A DNA stretch of 64,000 nucleotides. Origin: Mycobacteroides abscessus ATCC 19977. Lineage in GTDB: Bacteria > Actinomycetota > Actinomycetes > Mycobacteriales > Mycobacteriaceae. The notes under the pieces are model-generated. The model had not been told where the DNA came from. It ran no database searches and was given only the letters and a program-made list of their open reading frames with translations. Position 1 is the first letter of the stretch; every line of letters starts with the position of its first letter. The position numbers and the translations under genes were made by a program. Shown piece by piece: positions 9,261 through 17,263 of the stretch. Location of the stretch: contig NC_010397.1 of assembly GCF_000069185.1 (NCBI RefSeq), positions 1,798,001 through 1,862,000 of the forward strand, given 5' to 3'.

Positions 9261-10658
9261 ATGGCTGGTGTAACCGGCTGGTGGGCTGAAACATTCAGTG
9301 AACCGGCCCCTAAAGTGCTCGCCCTAGCCGGGGGCGTTCCTGGGGTTGCGGTGACGCACGACGTATACGCGTTCACGACCGGGGCAACCTTGACCCTGAC
9401 GGGATCTGAGCCACCCGTCATTGGTCCACCACTGCGGCCGGGTTCGCCGGAACTCACCCTTACAGGCGGGGTCCCTGGCATTCGGGTCGGCAACGTTCTG
9501 TCGCCGGACGACGGCGAGATGGCATTGGCTGGCGATATCCCCACGATCGTTCAGTCCAACAACAACCTTGTATTCCCCACGGCAGCTGCGGGTTCACTCA
9601 CCGGGGGAACGCCGACGATCATCACCGGCCCAATCCTTATCCCGACCGCCGCCACACCGTCGCTTACCGGCGGAACTCCCGCGTTGGCGCATCGTTTGGT
9701 GCCCACCGCTGCCACACCGACACTCACTGGTGTACGCCCGCTGATCAACGTGACCTACCCGCCACCCACGGTGCAGCTCACCCTCACGGGCGGCACCCCA
9801 CGGATTGCCATCACAGTCACCCCGACTGGCGCAGCCCCAACCGTCACGGGCGGTATACCGTCCATAGCCCTGTCACTGGCCCCCACAGCTTCGCTGACTA
9901 TTACCGGTGGGACGCCGCGCATAGTGCAGACCCTCGCACCGCCAGCAGCAGCACCGACGCTTACCGGCGGGGCTCCGCTGATTGCCGCGAAGGTAGCACC
10001 CACAGGTGCGACCCCATCCTTGACTGGCGGCACACCGGTAGTCACCACCATCCACACAGTCTCTTTCGTTGCCGCCAACGGGAACGCGAGCAGTTCTGTC
10101 ACCATCCCCACTCATCAAATCGGGGATCTGATCGTCCTGTTCGCGTACAACCCGTTCTCAACCTCCGCGCCCACCAAGCCGTCGGCGGGCGGCACGGTCC
10201 CGGACTACACCTATATCGACAACGCCAACAGCGGAAGCGGATCAGGCTGCACCACCGCGTATTTCAAGGCGACAGCTACTAACACGACATCGGGGACTTG
10301 GGGCAGTGCGTCCCACATGATCGCGGTCATTGTGCGTGACCAGAACACAAGCTCGCCGATCGGTGGTCATGGCCAAGCTGCGGGAACGAGCGCCTCGTCC
10401 ACTGCGCCGTCGGTGACGTTGACCCACACCGACGGGTCCTCGGTACTGCTGCATTTCCACGGCCACTCCAGCTTGGGTGCGAGCGGATGGGATGCCGCGC
10501 CAGCCGGTTACACACGCCAAGCCTCATCGGGCGCGGCGTTCGGTTCAGCGACCGCCCTCAACACCAAGAACATCACCACCACCGATGGATCTGTAGCCCA
10601 GACGGGCGGCCAGTCCGGCCAAAGCTACGCGGCAGCCACTGTCGAAATCATCAACTAA
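9261..10658 (+). CDS. Repeat-containing minor tail protein (LTGG repeats)
   Basis: A 465-residue protein. Residues ~15-260 hold about a dozen degenerate copies of a ~20-residue unit built around a Pro-Thr-Ala step followed by (S/T)LTGG(T/V/I)P. The copies are out of register with each other and carry many synonymous differences, so the array is old. The C-terminal ~200 residues (from about 265) are a non-repeated beta-sandwich-like domain with many Thr, Ser and Gly, which may be the binding head. A spaced fibre shaft plus head is the simplest model. It belongs to the tail operon. Confidence 0.7.
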   Translation: MAGVTGWWAETFSEPAPKVLALAGGVPGVAVTHDVYAFTTGATLTLTGSEPPVIGPPLRPGSPELTLTGGVPGIRVGNVLSPDDGEMALAGDIPTIVQSNNNLVFPTAAAGSLTGGTPTIITGPILIPTAATPSLTGGTPALAHRLVPTAATPTLTGVRPLINVTYPPPTVQLTLTGGTPRIAITVTPTGAAPTVTGGIPSIALSLAPTASLTITGGTPRIVQTLAPPAAAPTLTGGAPLIAAKVAPTGATPSLTGGTPVVTTIHTVSFVAANGNASSSVTIPTHQIGDLIVLFAYNPFSTSAPTKPSAGGTVPDYTYIDNANSGSGSGCTTAYFKATATNTTSGTWGSASHMIAVIVRDQNTSSPIGGHGQAAGTSASSTAPSVTLTHTDGSSVLLHFHGHSSLGASGWDAAPAGYTRQASSGAAFGSATALNTKNITTTDGSVAQTGGQSGQSYAAATVEIIN

Positions 10659-10673
10659 CGAAAGGGCACTACC

Positions 10674-11105
10674 TTGACCGCAGGCACATGGACGTTCCCC
10701 AATGGGGCACGCACCAATCTACTTAACGGAACGTTCGACATCGACTCCGACACCTGGCGGGTCGCCCTCGTCACTTCGTCATCCAATATCGGTTCCTCCA
10801 CCACCACTTGGGCTGGTGTCACCAATGAGGTTGCTCAGGCGAACGGCTACACCACGGGCGGTGTGGCTGTGACCCTCACCCTTTCGGGCACCACGAGTGT
10901 TACGGCGTCGTTCTCCACGAACCCAACCTGGACCGCATCAGGCGGCAGCATCACCGCAAGGTGGGCCGTCCTTTACGAGCTCGGCGGAAACGTGCTGTGC
11001 TACGTGCTCCTGGACAACACCCCAGCCGATGTGACAACCACCAACGGCAACAGTTTGACGATTGACAGCGATGGGGCACCGGCTCCCGTCTTCACCTTGT
11101 CGTAG
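10674..11105 (+). CDS. Phage structural-region protein, unknown function
   Basis: A 143-residue protein with a TTG start after the ribosome-binding sequence CGAAAGGGC. The sequence is beta-rich (many Thr, Ser, Val), has one Cys and no membrane segment. It is the last gene before an intrinsic terminator at 11126-11150, so it closes the tail transcription unit. It may be a head-fibre or tail-tip decoration protein; no family is recognised with confidence. Confidence 0.65.
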   Translation: MTAGTWTFPNGARTNLLNGTFDIDSDTWRVALVTSSSNIGSSTTTWAGVTNEVAQANGYTTGGVAVTLTLSGTTSVTASFSTNPTWTASGGSITARWAVLYELGGNVLCYVLLDNTPADVTTTNGNSLTIDSDGAPAPVFTLS

Positions 11106-11125
11106 CACTCTCACCTCCTTGTGGG

Positions 11126-11150
11126 CCTCGCTAGTGCGGGGTCTTTTTTA
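11126..11150 (+). terminator. Intrinsic terminator after tail genes
   Basis: A stem CCTCGC (11126-11131) pairs with GCGGGG (11136-11141) across a four-base TAGT loop, followed by a run TCTTTTTTA. It separates the tail operon from the lysis cassette. The stem is short and contains one G-T pair, so read-through may be partial. Confidence 0.7.
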
Positions 11151-11168
11151 ATGCCCGAAAGAGGTCGC

Positions 11169-11309
11169 ATGTTCTCTCAACTGCTGCGTTACCCCGCCTA
11201 CTACGCCGTTATCGGGTTGGCGGGGTTCGGGTTCGGAGTGTGGTTCCGGCGCTCCCGCTGGGTGACGGCGGGTCGACCAGGGCTCGATCCCCGGATCGGA
11301 GGCATCTAG
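11169..11309 (+). CDS. Small membrane protein ahead of LysA
   Basis: A 46-residue protein. The ATG at 11169 is preferred to the in-frame ATG at 11151 because it follows GAAAGAGG, while 11151 abuts the terminator T-run. One hydrophobic segment (about residues 10-25, rich in Gly, Ala, Val, Phe) is followed by an Arg-rich patch, giving a single-pass protein with a positively charged exit. It overlaps the next tiny ORF by one base and sits in the lysis cassette, so a holin-related role is possible but unproven. Confidence 0.55.
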   Translation: MFSQLLRYPAYYAVIGLAGFGFGVWFRRSRWVTAGRPGLDPRIGGI

Positions 11310-11368
11310 TGAATTGGTTGCGCCGCAAGATCAATGAGTGGCTGGCCGCGATCTGGTGGTCGTACTAA
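11309..11368 (+). CDS. 19-residue Trp-rich peptide overlapping lysA
   Basis: A GTG start shares its G with the TAG stop of the upstream gene, and the TAA stop shares its A with the ATG of lysA (TAATG). The peptide has four Trp, basic residues near the N-terminus (RRK) and would form an amphipathic helix. The tight overlaps at both ends suggest translational coupling of lysA. Whether the peptide itself acts, for instance on membranes, is unknown. Confidence 0.45.
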   Translation: MNWLRRKINEWLAAIWWSY

Positions 11369-12741
11369 TGGCCGTCCTACGCGCGAATGTTGAGTTCGCG
11401 AAGCGGATTTTCCAGGACCGCGTCGGCAACGACTACGTGTACGGCGGCAACTGGAATCCGTTCAACCTCAAGGTCGGTACCGACTGCTCCGGTCTGGTCA
11501 TTGACATCTGCGACGCTGTGCGCAACGGGACCGCGATGGCCTGGACCCGGCATGGGATGTCCACCGAGAGCTGGCGTCCGATCGAGGTAGGTCAGACCGG
11601 AACGATCTTCAACACCATATGCGTGGCGTCGCCGAATGACTTCCCGGCTGATGCTGCGGTGAAGATCGCCATCCATCACGGCCCCGGCGGTGGGGCGAAC
11701 AGTCACATGTGGTGTGAGGTTGAGGGAATCCGCATGGAGTCCAACGGCTCCGATGGGTGTGTGACCGGGAACCAGGCGCGGTCCGTGTACGACACGAGCT
11801 ATGCGAACGACTGGCACTACCTGCCCGGACCCATCACAGGCCAGGTAGGTGTCGATCCCGCAGGAGTGCTGGCACGTGCCACCGGGCTAAGTGTCGCGAG
11901 GGCTTCGCAGATCCTACCCGCGGTGTCGGACGGGCTCAAGGCTAGTCAGTGCACGAACGTCAATCGGATCGCGATGTGGCTGGCGCAGGTCGGCCACGAG
12001 TCAGCCGGCTTCAATGCCACCGAAGAGTATGCCTCCGGTGCCGCCTATGAAGGGCGTGCAGATCTGGGTAACACCCAACCCGGGGATGGGGTGCGGTTCA
12101 AGGGCCGCAGCTGGATTCAGATCACCGGCCGCAACAACTACGCAGCGTTCTCGCGGTGGTGTTCGGGTAAAGGACTCGTTCTGTCGCCAACGGAATTCGT
12201 TGATAACCCGAACCGACTGGCCGAACTGCGGTGGGCCGGTATAGGTGCGGCTTGGTACTGGACGGTCGCCCGCCCGGACATCAACGCCCTGTCGGATCGG
12301 CAGGACTTAGAGACCGTCACGCGCCGAATCAACGGCGGCACCAACGGCTTGGCTGATCGTCGCGACCGATACAACCGCGCCCTACTCCAGGGCGATGCGC
12401 TTCTGCAACTACTCACTGAACCGCTGGACCCGATTGAGGAGCTACTGATGTCAGACCTTCAGGTCGAATCCCTATCCATCTACGCCACCCCAGGTGAGCC
12501 GTTGATCCCGATTGTTCGCATGGTGCAGGCCATCGACGCCGCGGAGCACCGCAAGCTCGTCGAGGACTGGGCGCGCACCGGGGATGCAGACGCACTATCC
12601 CGTATCGCCCGCACCGCGGCGGGGCAAGGGAAGTTCCGTGACGCCGCCACCATCGCACACGCCAAAGCCGTGCTCGCTGACATTGAAGCCACTAACCCTG
12701 CAGTCCTGCAGGAGTTCATCTCTCAGAAGGGACAATCATGA
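11368..12741 (+). CDS. lysA: Endolysin LysA (NlpC/P60-like peptidase + GH19-like muramidase)
   Basis: A 457-residue mycobacteriophage endolysin that cuts peptidoglycan at lysis. The ATG at 11368 is preferred over GTG 11338, which would run through the upstream mini-ORF. The N-terminal ~150 residues carry TDCSGLV with the nucleophile Cys40, as in NlpC/P60-type peptidases. The middle (~180-350) has a GH19-like fold with the catalytic-Glu region GHESAGF (~210) and KGRSWIQITGRNNY (~244-257). The C-terminal ~100 residues probably bind the cell wall. It has no signal peptide, so it depends on a holin. It overlaps the holin gene by 4 bases. Confidence 0.9.
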   Translation: MAVLRANVEFAKRIFQDRVGNDYVYGGNWNPFNLKVGTDCSGLVIDICDAVRNGTAMAWTRHGMSTESWRPIEVGQTGTIFNTICVASPNDFPADAAVKIAIHHGPGGGANSHMWCEVEGIRMESNGSDGCVTGNQARSVYDTSYANDWHYLPGPITGQVGVDPAGVLARATGLSVARASQILPAVSDGLKASQCTNVNRIAMWLAQVGHESAGFNATEEYASGAAYEGRADLGNTQPGDGVRFKGRSWIQITGRNNYAAFSRWCSGKGLVLSPTEFVDNPNRLAELRWAGIGAAWYWTVARPDINALSDRQDLETVTRRINGGTNGLADRRDRYNRALLQGDALLQLLTEPLDPIEELLMSDLQVESLSIYATPGEPLIPIVRMVQAIDAAEHRKLVEDWARTGDADALSRIARTAAGQGKFRDAATIAHAKAVLADIEATNPAVLQEFISQKGQS

Positions 12742-13154
12742 CCGCCCAGATTCGCAAGTGGTACTACCTCATCGGCGCACTGGTGACAGCGCTCGTGCCG
12801 ATTCTGGTGACCTCCGGTGTCGTCAGTGACACCCAGGGCAATGCGTGGATCAACGCCGTTGTAGCTATCGGTGGCGTTCTGGGTGCTGCGGGTCTCGGCA
12901 CTGCCGGTGTGGTCTTGGGCAAGCAGATCAAGGGAGCCCCCGGTGCCGCAGCGGACAAGGCCGTCACAAGCCTGCAGGACATCCAGGCTCAGCTGAACTC
13001 CACCGCGCAGGCCGCGCAGGACCAGCTTGCCGCCGCCACCCAGGTTGCCGTGGACAGCATCACCAAGATTCAGGCCACCGTAGGCAATGTCGTCGGCCCG
13101 CAGGTTTCCCTCGGCCCGCTGGCTGCCGAGGTCATCAAGAGCGTGACTGAGTGA
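12738..13154 (+). CDS. Holin
   Basis: A 138-residue membrane protein with two hydrophobic segments (about residues 8-30 and 38-62), followed by a long polar Ala/Gln-rich helical tail. This is the layout of the holins encoded beside LysA in mycobacteriophages. Holins form membrane lesions that release the endolysin and time lysis. Its ATG overlaps the end of lysA (ATGA) and its stop overlaps the GTG of lysB, so the three are translated as one unit. Confidence 0.8.
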   Translation: MTAQIRKWYYLIGALVTALVPILVTSGVVSDTQGNAWINAVVAIGGVLGAAGLGTAGVVLGKQIKGAPGAAADKAVTSLQDIQAQLNSTAQAAQDQLAAATQVAVDSITKIQATVGNVVGPQVSLGPLAAEVIKSVTE

Positions 13155-14119
13155 TCCTCACCCTCGGTTCTCACGGGGAGGTAGTAGCGAGGTGGCAGCG
13201 GGTCATGTTGGCCCGCTTCGCCTCCTACGCCAAAGCCGCCGATGGGGGACCACTGAAGGTCGACTCGTATTTCGGGTACGACGACCAAGCCGTCCAGAAG
13301 GAATATCAGCGCCGCACGAACCAACCTCAGACGGGTGAGGTCTCGCAAGCGGATCTGGTGAAGCTGGGTTTGACGCCGCTGTTCTTCACGGTCGAGGGAC
13401 ACCTGTCCGACATGTACCAGGGGCCTTGTGCTTTCGTGGCCTCTACTTTGGAGCGTGAAGGGCGGGCGGTGTGGCGGCCCACCGGCTATGACAACGTGCG
13501 GTTGCCGTTCAACAACCAGTCCGGTGTGGACGAACTCGTCAACCGTCTGGATACCAAGCTGTTCGACGACGGCACACCCTTCCCTGAAGGAACACCCTGG
13601 AATCTGGCGATCTTCAGCCAGGGCGCGATGGTCGGCTGCGAGGTCATGGAAAAGCACGTCCTACCGACTAATGGCAGGTTGCATTACCGGCTCAAGGACT
13701 TCCGCAAGGGTATTGCATTTGGGAACCCCTACCGCCTGATCAACCAGTGCGCCCCTTGGGTTCCCGACCCGCCCCAGCCCAACACGCAGGGAATCATGGA
13801 CTGGCACTTTGACTTCCTGAAATACCCCGAGCTGGCGGGGAAGTGGCAAGAGCATGCCCGCACCCGCGACTGGTACGCCGAGAACCGGTTGGACGAGGCA
13901 GGTCAGAACATGACCGCGATCGCAAAGATCATCACCCAATCCTCCTGGACCGGTGGGGCTTCCTCGATAGTTGCCCGAATCATGGACCTATTCATCAACC
14001 CATTCGACGGGTTGATCGACATCGTGTGGGCGATCGTCCGAACCTTCCAGGGCATCGCCCACTTGGAGGCCCACGGCACGTACGACCTGAATCCAGTCCT
14101 TGACTGGTTCCGTGCTTAA
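13151..14119 (+). CDS. lysB: Lysin B, mycolylarabinogalactan esterase
   Basis: A 322-residue serine esterase that detaches mycolic acids from arabinogalactan, the last step of lysis for phages of mycolate-bearing hosts. The first ~70 residues resemble a peptidoglycan-binding domain (RWQRVML, YFGYDDQAVQKEYQRR), typical of some LysB proteins. The alpha/beta-hydrolase region contains the nucleophile motif FSQGAM with Ser156. GTG at 13151 overlaps the holin stop. The presence of LysB supports a mycobacterial or other mycolate-bearing host. Confidence 0.9.
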   Translation: MILTLGSHGEVVARWQRVMLARFASYAKAADGGPLKVDSYFGYDDQAVQKEYQRRTNQPQTGEVSQADLVKLGLTPLFFTVEGHLSDMYQGPCAFVASTLEREGRAVWRPTGYDNVRLPFNNQSGVDELVNRLDTKLFDDGTPFPEGTPWNLAIFSQGAMVGCEVMEKHVLPTNGRLHYRLKDFRKGIAFGNPYRLINQCAPWVPDPPQPNTQGIMDWHFDFLKYPELAGKWQEHARTRDWYAENRLDEAGQNMTAIAKIITQSSWTGGASSIVARIMDLFINPFDGLIDIVWAIVRTFQGIAHLEAHGTYDLNPVLDWFRA

Positions 14120-14167
14120 CAACTGAATAGAGCCCTCGAAGCGCCCCATGAAAGGCGGTTCAAACAA

Positions 14168-14389
14168 ATGTCCATCCGGGAACAACTGGCCGAGGCCGCC
14201 AAGCCGAAGCAGCGCTGCACATGCTGTGCATGGGTCGCTACGCAGAGTGCAGATGACCGTAAGGCTATTGAGGAATGGGTAGCCGAAGGGAAGTCGATTG
14301 AGGCGCTTGTCCGCGTGCTGCGGAATGAGGGTCTTCCGGTGGGGCCGGTGCAGTTCCGGCGTCACGTGCGAGAGTGTGTGCGCTCTTGA
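14168..14389 (+). CDS. Small DNA-binding-like phage protein
   Basis: A 73-residue protein starting with ATG after a GAAAGGCGG ribosome-binding sequence. The N-terminal part has a CTCC cysteine cluster, and residues ~30-70 could form a helix-turn-helix (EALVRVLRNEG, then VQFRRHVREC). The size and shape resemble small terminase-like or regulatory proteins, but no family is assigned. Its TGA overlaps the TTG proposed as start of the next gene. Confidence 0.6.
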   Translation: MSIREQLAEAAKPKQRCTCCAWVATQSADDRKAIEEWVAEGKSIEALVRVLRNEGLPVGPVQFRRHVRECVRS

Positions 14390-15582
14390 GTATCCGTGAC
14401 AGCCTCAATAGTCGCCGCCCCGTGCCGGAAGAGTCGGCACCAGAGCAGGCGAAAATGCGCGCGGAGTGGGACGGCACCGCAGGTTTTATTCAGACGGGCA
14501 AGGTCTCAGATGACTTCGATGAGCAGGACTTCGAGGGCATCCTTCGCGAGTTCGCCGACGAACTGCACTACGACCCAGCCAAGGTTGAGATTGCCGGTAA
14601 CCCACAGGTCGTGGTGTGGGAGACGGGCTTCCGCAACAAGGAGGGGGAGTGGGAGAAGCATAAGCACCACTCCTGGCGGTATCACCTCGCCGTCCGGCGT
14701 TGGGCTATAGACCTACCCGCCTTGTATGCGGAGGTCCGCAAGACGAGGCCGGTGCAGCCGAAGAAACCCACAGGGGAGTCGACGGTTGTGGTGTGCTGGG
14801 CAGACATTCAAACCGGGAAGGTCGACCACCTCGGCGGCGTCAAAGAGTTATTACTGCGCCTTCAGGAAAAGCGGGAAAACCTGAACGCCTACCTGAAACG
14901 TTCAAGGTTTGATCGCATCATCATCGCGGACGTGGGCGACATTGTGGAGGGCTTCGACAACGTCACAGCCCAAACCCGCACCAACGGCCTATCTCTCATG
15001 GATCAGGTCGAGGTTGCCGCCACGGAGTTCTGGAAGACCATCACCCTGTGCGCCAAGCACGCCCCGGTGGATGTGCTGTCCATCCCGTCCAATCACGGCC
15101 AGTGGCGCCGCGGGAAGGATCTAATCGGGAAGCCCACCGACGACTGGGGATTGGCTATCTCGAAACGTCTTGAATGGCACAACAACCCCGACAACCAAGG
15201 CCCGAACCTGCCGGTAGATTTCCACCGGCCGCCCGAGTGGTGCGAGACACTGCAGTTCGATGTACGCGGCACCAGGTTGGGGTTGGCGCATGGCCACCAA
15301 GCCTCCGGCGCTGACCGGGTTAAGACGTGGTGGGAGAAGATGACCCACGGCGGCGTCATGGACTGCCACGTCCTCTTGACTGGACATTTCCACTACGCCA
15401 GCCTGCGCCCCCATGGGCGGGATCAAGTAACGGGTAAGGCGCGCTGGCACATCCAAGCCTCAACCCTGGACAACGGCTCCGCATGGGTGATGAACAAGAT
15501 GGGCGAAGACGGAGATCCGGCACTGACGGTGTTCCAGATCAACAACGACGGCTTCGACGTACAGAGCTTCGCCCTCCTATGA
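14386..15582 (+). CDS. Calcineurin-like metallophosphoesterase
   Basis: A protein of 398 residues from the TTG that overlaps the upstream stop (TTGA), or 402 from GTG 14374. The metal-binding motifs of the calcineurin-like phosphoesterase fold appear in order: WADIQTGK (variant of DxH), GDIVEGF, SNHGQWRRGK (variant of GNHD), AHGHQ and TGHFHYAS. This family includes SbcD/Mre11-type nucleases, and phage homologues are generally taken to act on DNA. Its position after the lysis genes, coupled to an HNH endonuclease gene, fits a late DNA-processing role. The substrate cannot be told from sequence. Confidence 0.8.
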   Translation: MSIRDSLNSRRPVPEESAPEQAKMRAEWDGTAGFIQTGKVSDDFDEQDFEGILREFADELHYDPAKVEIAGNPQVVVWETGFRNKEGEWEKHKHHSWRYHLAVRRWAIDLPALYAEVRKTRPVQPKKPTGESTVVVCWADIQTGKVDHLGGVKELLLRLQEKRENLNAYLKRSRFDRIIIADVGDIVEGFDNVTAQTRTNGLSLMDQVEVAATEFWKTITLCAKHAPVDVLSIPSNHGQWRRGKDLIGKPTDDWGLAISKRLEWHNNPDNQGPNLPVDFHRPPEWCETLQFDVRGTRLGLAHGHQASGADRVKTWWEKMTHGGVMDCHVLLTGHFHYASLRPHGRDQVTGKARWHIQASTLDNGSAWVMNKMGEDGDPALTVFQINNDGFDVQSFALL

Positions 15583-16226
15583 AACGTCACGATACGATTC
15601 AAGTAGGCGCCAACGCTGAAAAGCGCTGCCCGAGATGCGAAACCGTCAAGCCCGTCACGGCATTCTCGGTTGACCGTAACCGAAAAAGCGGCCGAAACTG
15701 TTACTGCCTCGAATGTACGCGTAGGACCAACCGGGCGTCGTATAGCCGGAACTTCGAGGGTGGGAAAGCCCGGAAGGCGGCAGCCTACAAGCGTGACCGT
15801 GAGAAGTTTTTGGCGCGAAACAGGCGCTGGCGGGCTGATAATTACGAACGCGAGCTGGAAACGAACCGTAAGTACTACCACGATAACAAGGCTCAAGTTC
15901 GGGCCTGGCACAAGCGCTACTACGAAGCTAATAAGGATGCAGCTTTCGCGGCAAGTCAGCGGCGGCGAGCTCGCATGCGGTCCGCTGCTACCGCCCCGTT
16001 CTCCATGGACGATCTGCGGATGAAGTGGCGCTACTGGGGTAATAGGTGCTGGATCTGCGGCGGGAATCCCACTGCGACTGATCACGTCAAGCCACTGAGC
16101 AAAGGCGGTGCCCATATGCTGTGCAACCTCAGGCCGATCTGCAAACCTTGCAACTCGGCAAAGCATGACAAGTGGCCGTATCAGCGTCCGATACCCGCTG
16201 ATACTTCCGAAGATGTCGCGAGCTAG
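15579..16226 (+). CDS. HNH endonuclease
   Basis: A 215-residue protein whose ATG overlaps the upstream stop by 4 bases (ATGA). Two zinc-binding CxxC pairs near the N-terminus (CPRC, CLEC) precede a long basic helical stretch. The C-terminal HNH domain reads CWICGG, DHVKPLSKGG, then NLRPICKPCNSAK. Such enzymes are free-standing homing endonucleases or aid packaging in phages. The highly basic middle suggests direct DNA contact. Confident as HNH; the role in this phage is open. Confidence 0.85.
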   Translation: MKRHDTIQVGANAEKRCPRCETVKPVTAFSVDRNRKSGRNCYCLECTRRTNRASYSRNFEGGKARKAAAYKRDREKFLARNRRWRADNYERELETNRKYYHDNKAQVRAWHKRYYEANKDAAFAASQRRRARMRSAATAPFSMDDLRMKWRYWGNRCWICGGNPTATDHVKPLSKGGAHMLCNLRPICKPCNSAKHDKWPYQRPIPADTSEDVAS

Positions 16227-16228
16227 CT

Positions 16229-16453
16229 ATGAGTGAACACCCTGACGAACTCATACAGAAGTACGTCGAAGCAATGGATCAAGAACCGGGCTGGCGGGTA
16301 TCAGATTTCGTGCTCATGGTCGGGTTCGAGAGAGTCCAAGCGGACGGCACCATAGAGCACACTTACGGCGTGCATGAAGGTGAGAACCAATCGCCCTGGG
16401 CTACACACGGTTTAGTCGCCAACGGTATAGAACACCTAGAACGAACTGAGTGA
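16229..16453 (+). CDS. Small phage protein, unknown function
   Basis: A 74-residue acidic protein starting two bases after the HNH stop, in the same direction. It resembles the short uncharacterised proteins of about this size that many mycobacteriophages carry (opening MSEHPDELIQKYVEAMD). No membrane segment or motif is seen. It ends one base before the stop of a gene on the other strand. Confidence 0.55.
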   Translation: MSEHPDELIQKYVEAMDQEPGWRVSDFVLMVGFERVQADGTIEHTYGVHEGENQSPWATHGLVANGIEHLERTE

Positions 16454-16774
16454 CTACGGCTGGCTGTTCCAATGGGCTAGGTCTTCATCGTCGATCAGTG
16501 TGACGACTATCTGGGCGATCCGCTCATCACTCTCGTCAGTGCCGTAGTCCACGATCCACGCCCAGATGTCGTAGCCGCCGTCGCCGAATCCTGCCGAAAA
16601 CTGCACCCCGGACCCGTACTTACTGAATAGGTTGTGACCACTACCGATTCCTGGATACTTGGCTGGGGCAAAAGCGGGGTCGGTGATCGCGGCCATGGCC
16701 GAGTCGACCGAGACGCCGCCGATGCGTTCCCATCGACCGTTGCGGCCTGGGGCTGGTGTTGGTGGTTCACCCAT
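16454..16774 (-). CDS. Hypothetical protein on the strand opposite to the phage late genes
   Basis: A 106-residue acidic protein, the only leftward gene in the prophage part of the window. The C-terminal half is rich in aromatic and acidic residues (YDIWAWIVDYG, IDDEDLAHW), and there is no signal peptide. The reverse orientation near a prophage end is typical of genes expressed in lysogens. Its acidic, small-domain nature would suit an immunity or anti-repressor protein, but that is speculation. Confidence 0.5.
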   Translation of the reverse strand: MGEPPTPAPGRNGRWERIGGVSVDSAMAAITDPAFAPAKYPGIGSGHNLFSKYGSGVQFSAGFGDGGYDIWAWIVDYGTDESDERIAQIVVTLIDDEDLAHWNSQP

Positions 16775-16830
16775 CCCTCAATTTTACGCCGTTGCAGTCG
16801 AAGTCGCGGTGTCTAGGCCCCGCGCGAGGA

Positions 16831-16871
16831 GAGCGCGCAGGGAACTAGCTCACCGTACCGCGCTCTTTTTT
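16831..16871 (+). terminator. Intrinsic terminator (+ strand)
   Basis: GAGCGCG (16831-16837) pairs perfectly with CGCGCTC (16859-16865), with a 21-base loop, and is followed by six T residues (16866-16871). It would end rightward transcripts from the HNH region before the small membrane genes. Confidence 0.65.
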
Positions 16872-16954
16872 AGATGTATCTGGTGTTGCGTCGAAAAATA
16901 GCCCGCTGCCTGCATGTTTCTTTTTTATCCACAACCTAATCGGGGAGGGTTCCC

Positions 16955-17197
16955 ATGGCCTTACATCCATCTGATTGGGCGTGGATCACTATGGCTGCTG
17001 GGATCGTCGCCTACGAGATAGCTTGCCCACCCGGGGAACTGCTATCGGACGCCACTGCACGGTACGGGCAGTCCCACATGTTCCTCAGCTCCGCCGTGAT
17101 CGGGGTAGTGGCCGTTCATCTGCTGCGCACCACCGGACTGCTGCGGTTCATCCCCGAACAGCTCGACCTAATCCATTTGTTGGCTTCACTGAAATGA
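16955..17197 (+). CDS. Small phage membrane protein
   Basis: An 80-residue protein with an ATG after a GGGAGGGT ribosome-binding sequence. Two hydrophobic stretches (about residues 10-25 and 45-62) predict two membrane spans. Proteins of this kind are found near the right end of left arms in mycobacteriophages and in prophages. The function is unknown; a second holin or superinfection-exclusion protein is conceivable. The next tiny ORF starts 13 bases later. Confidence 0.6.
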   Translation: MALHPSDWAWITMAAGIVAYEIACPPGELLSDATARYGQSHMFLSSAVIGVVAVHLLRTTGLLRFIPEQLDLIHLLASLK

Positions 17198-17209
17198 GAG
17201 GACACCGCT

Positions 17210-17263
17210 ATGTGCAGAGTTGAGACCTGGAAGTGTGAGCCGACAGTGGAGACTTCGCGGTGA
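17210..17263 (+). CDS. 17-residue peptide with two Cys, coupled to the next gene
   Basis: ATG at 17210 follows a clear ribosome-binding sequence GAGAGGA seven bases upstream. The ORF reads MCRVETWKCEPTVETSR, and its TGA overlaps the GTG of the next gene (GTGA). Good spacing and overlap suggest it is translated, but a 17-codon frame could also be chance. Confidence 0.4.
   Translation: MCRVETWKCEPTVETSR

Noticed and set aside
9300..10060. The LTGG-encoding repeats as a CRISPR array
   Set aside because: Units lie inside a long reading frame, are degenerate at DNA level and have no unique spacers of constant length. No CRISPR array or cas gene was found in the window.
11126..11150. The hairpin as a riboswitch
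   Set aside because: It is a short stem followed directly by a T-run, so a terminator explains it.
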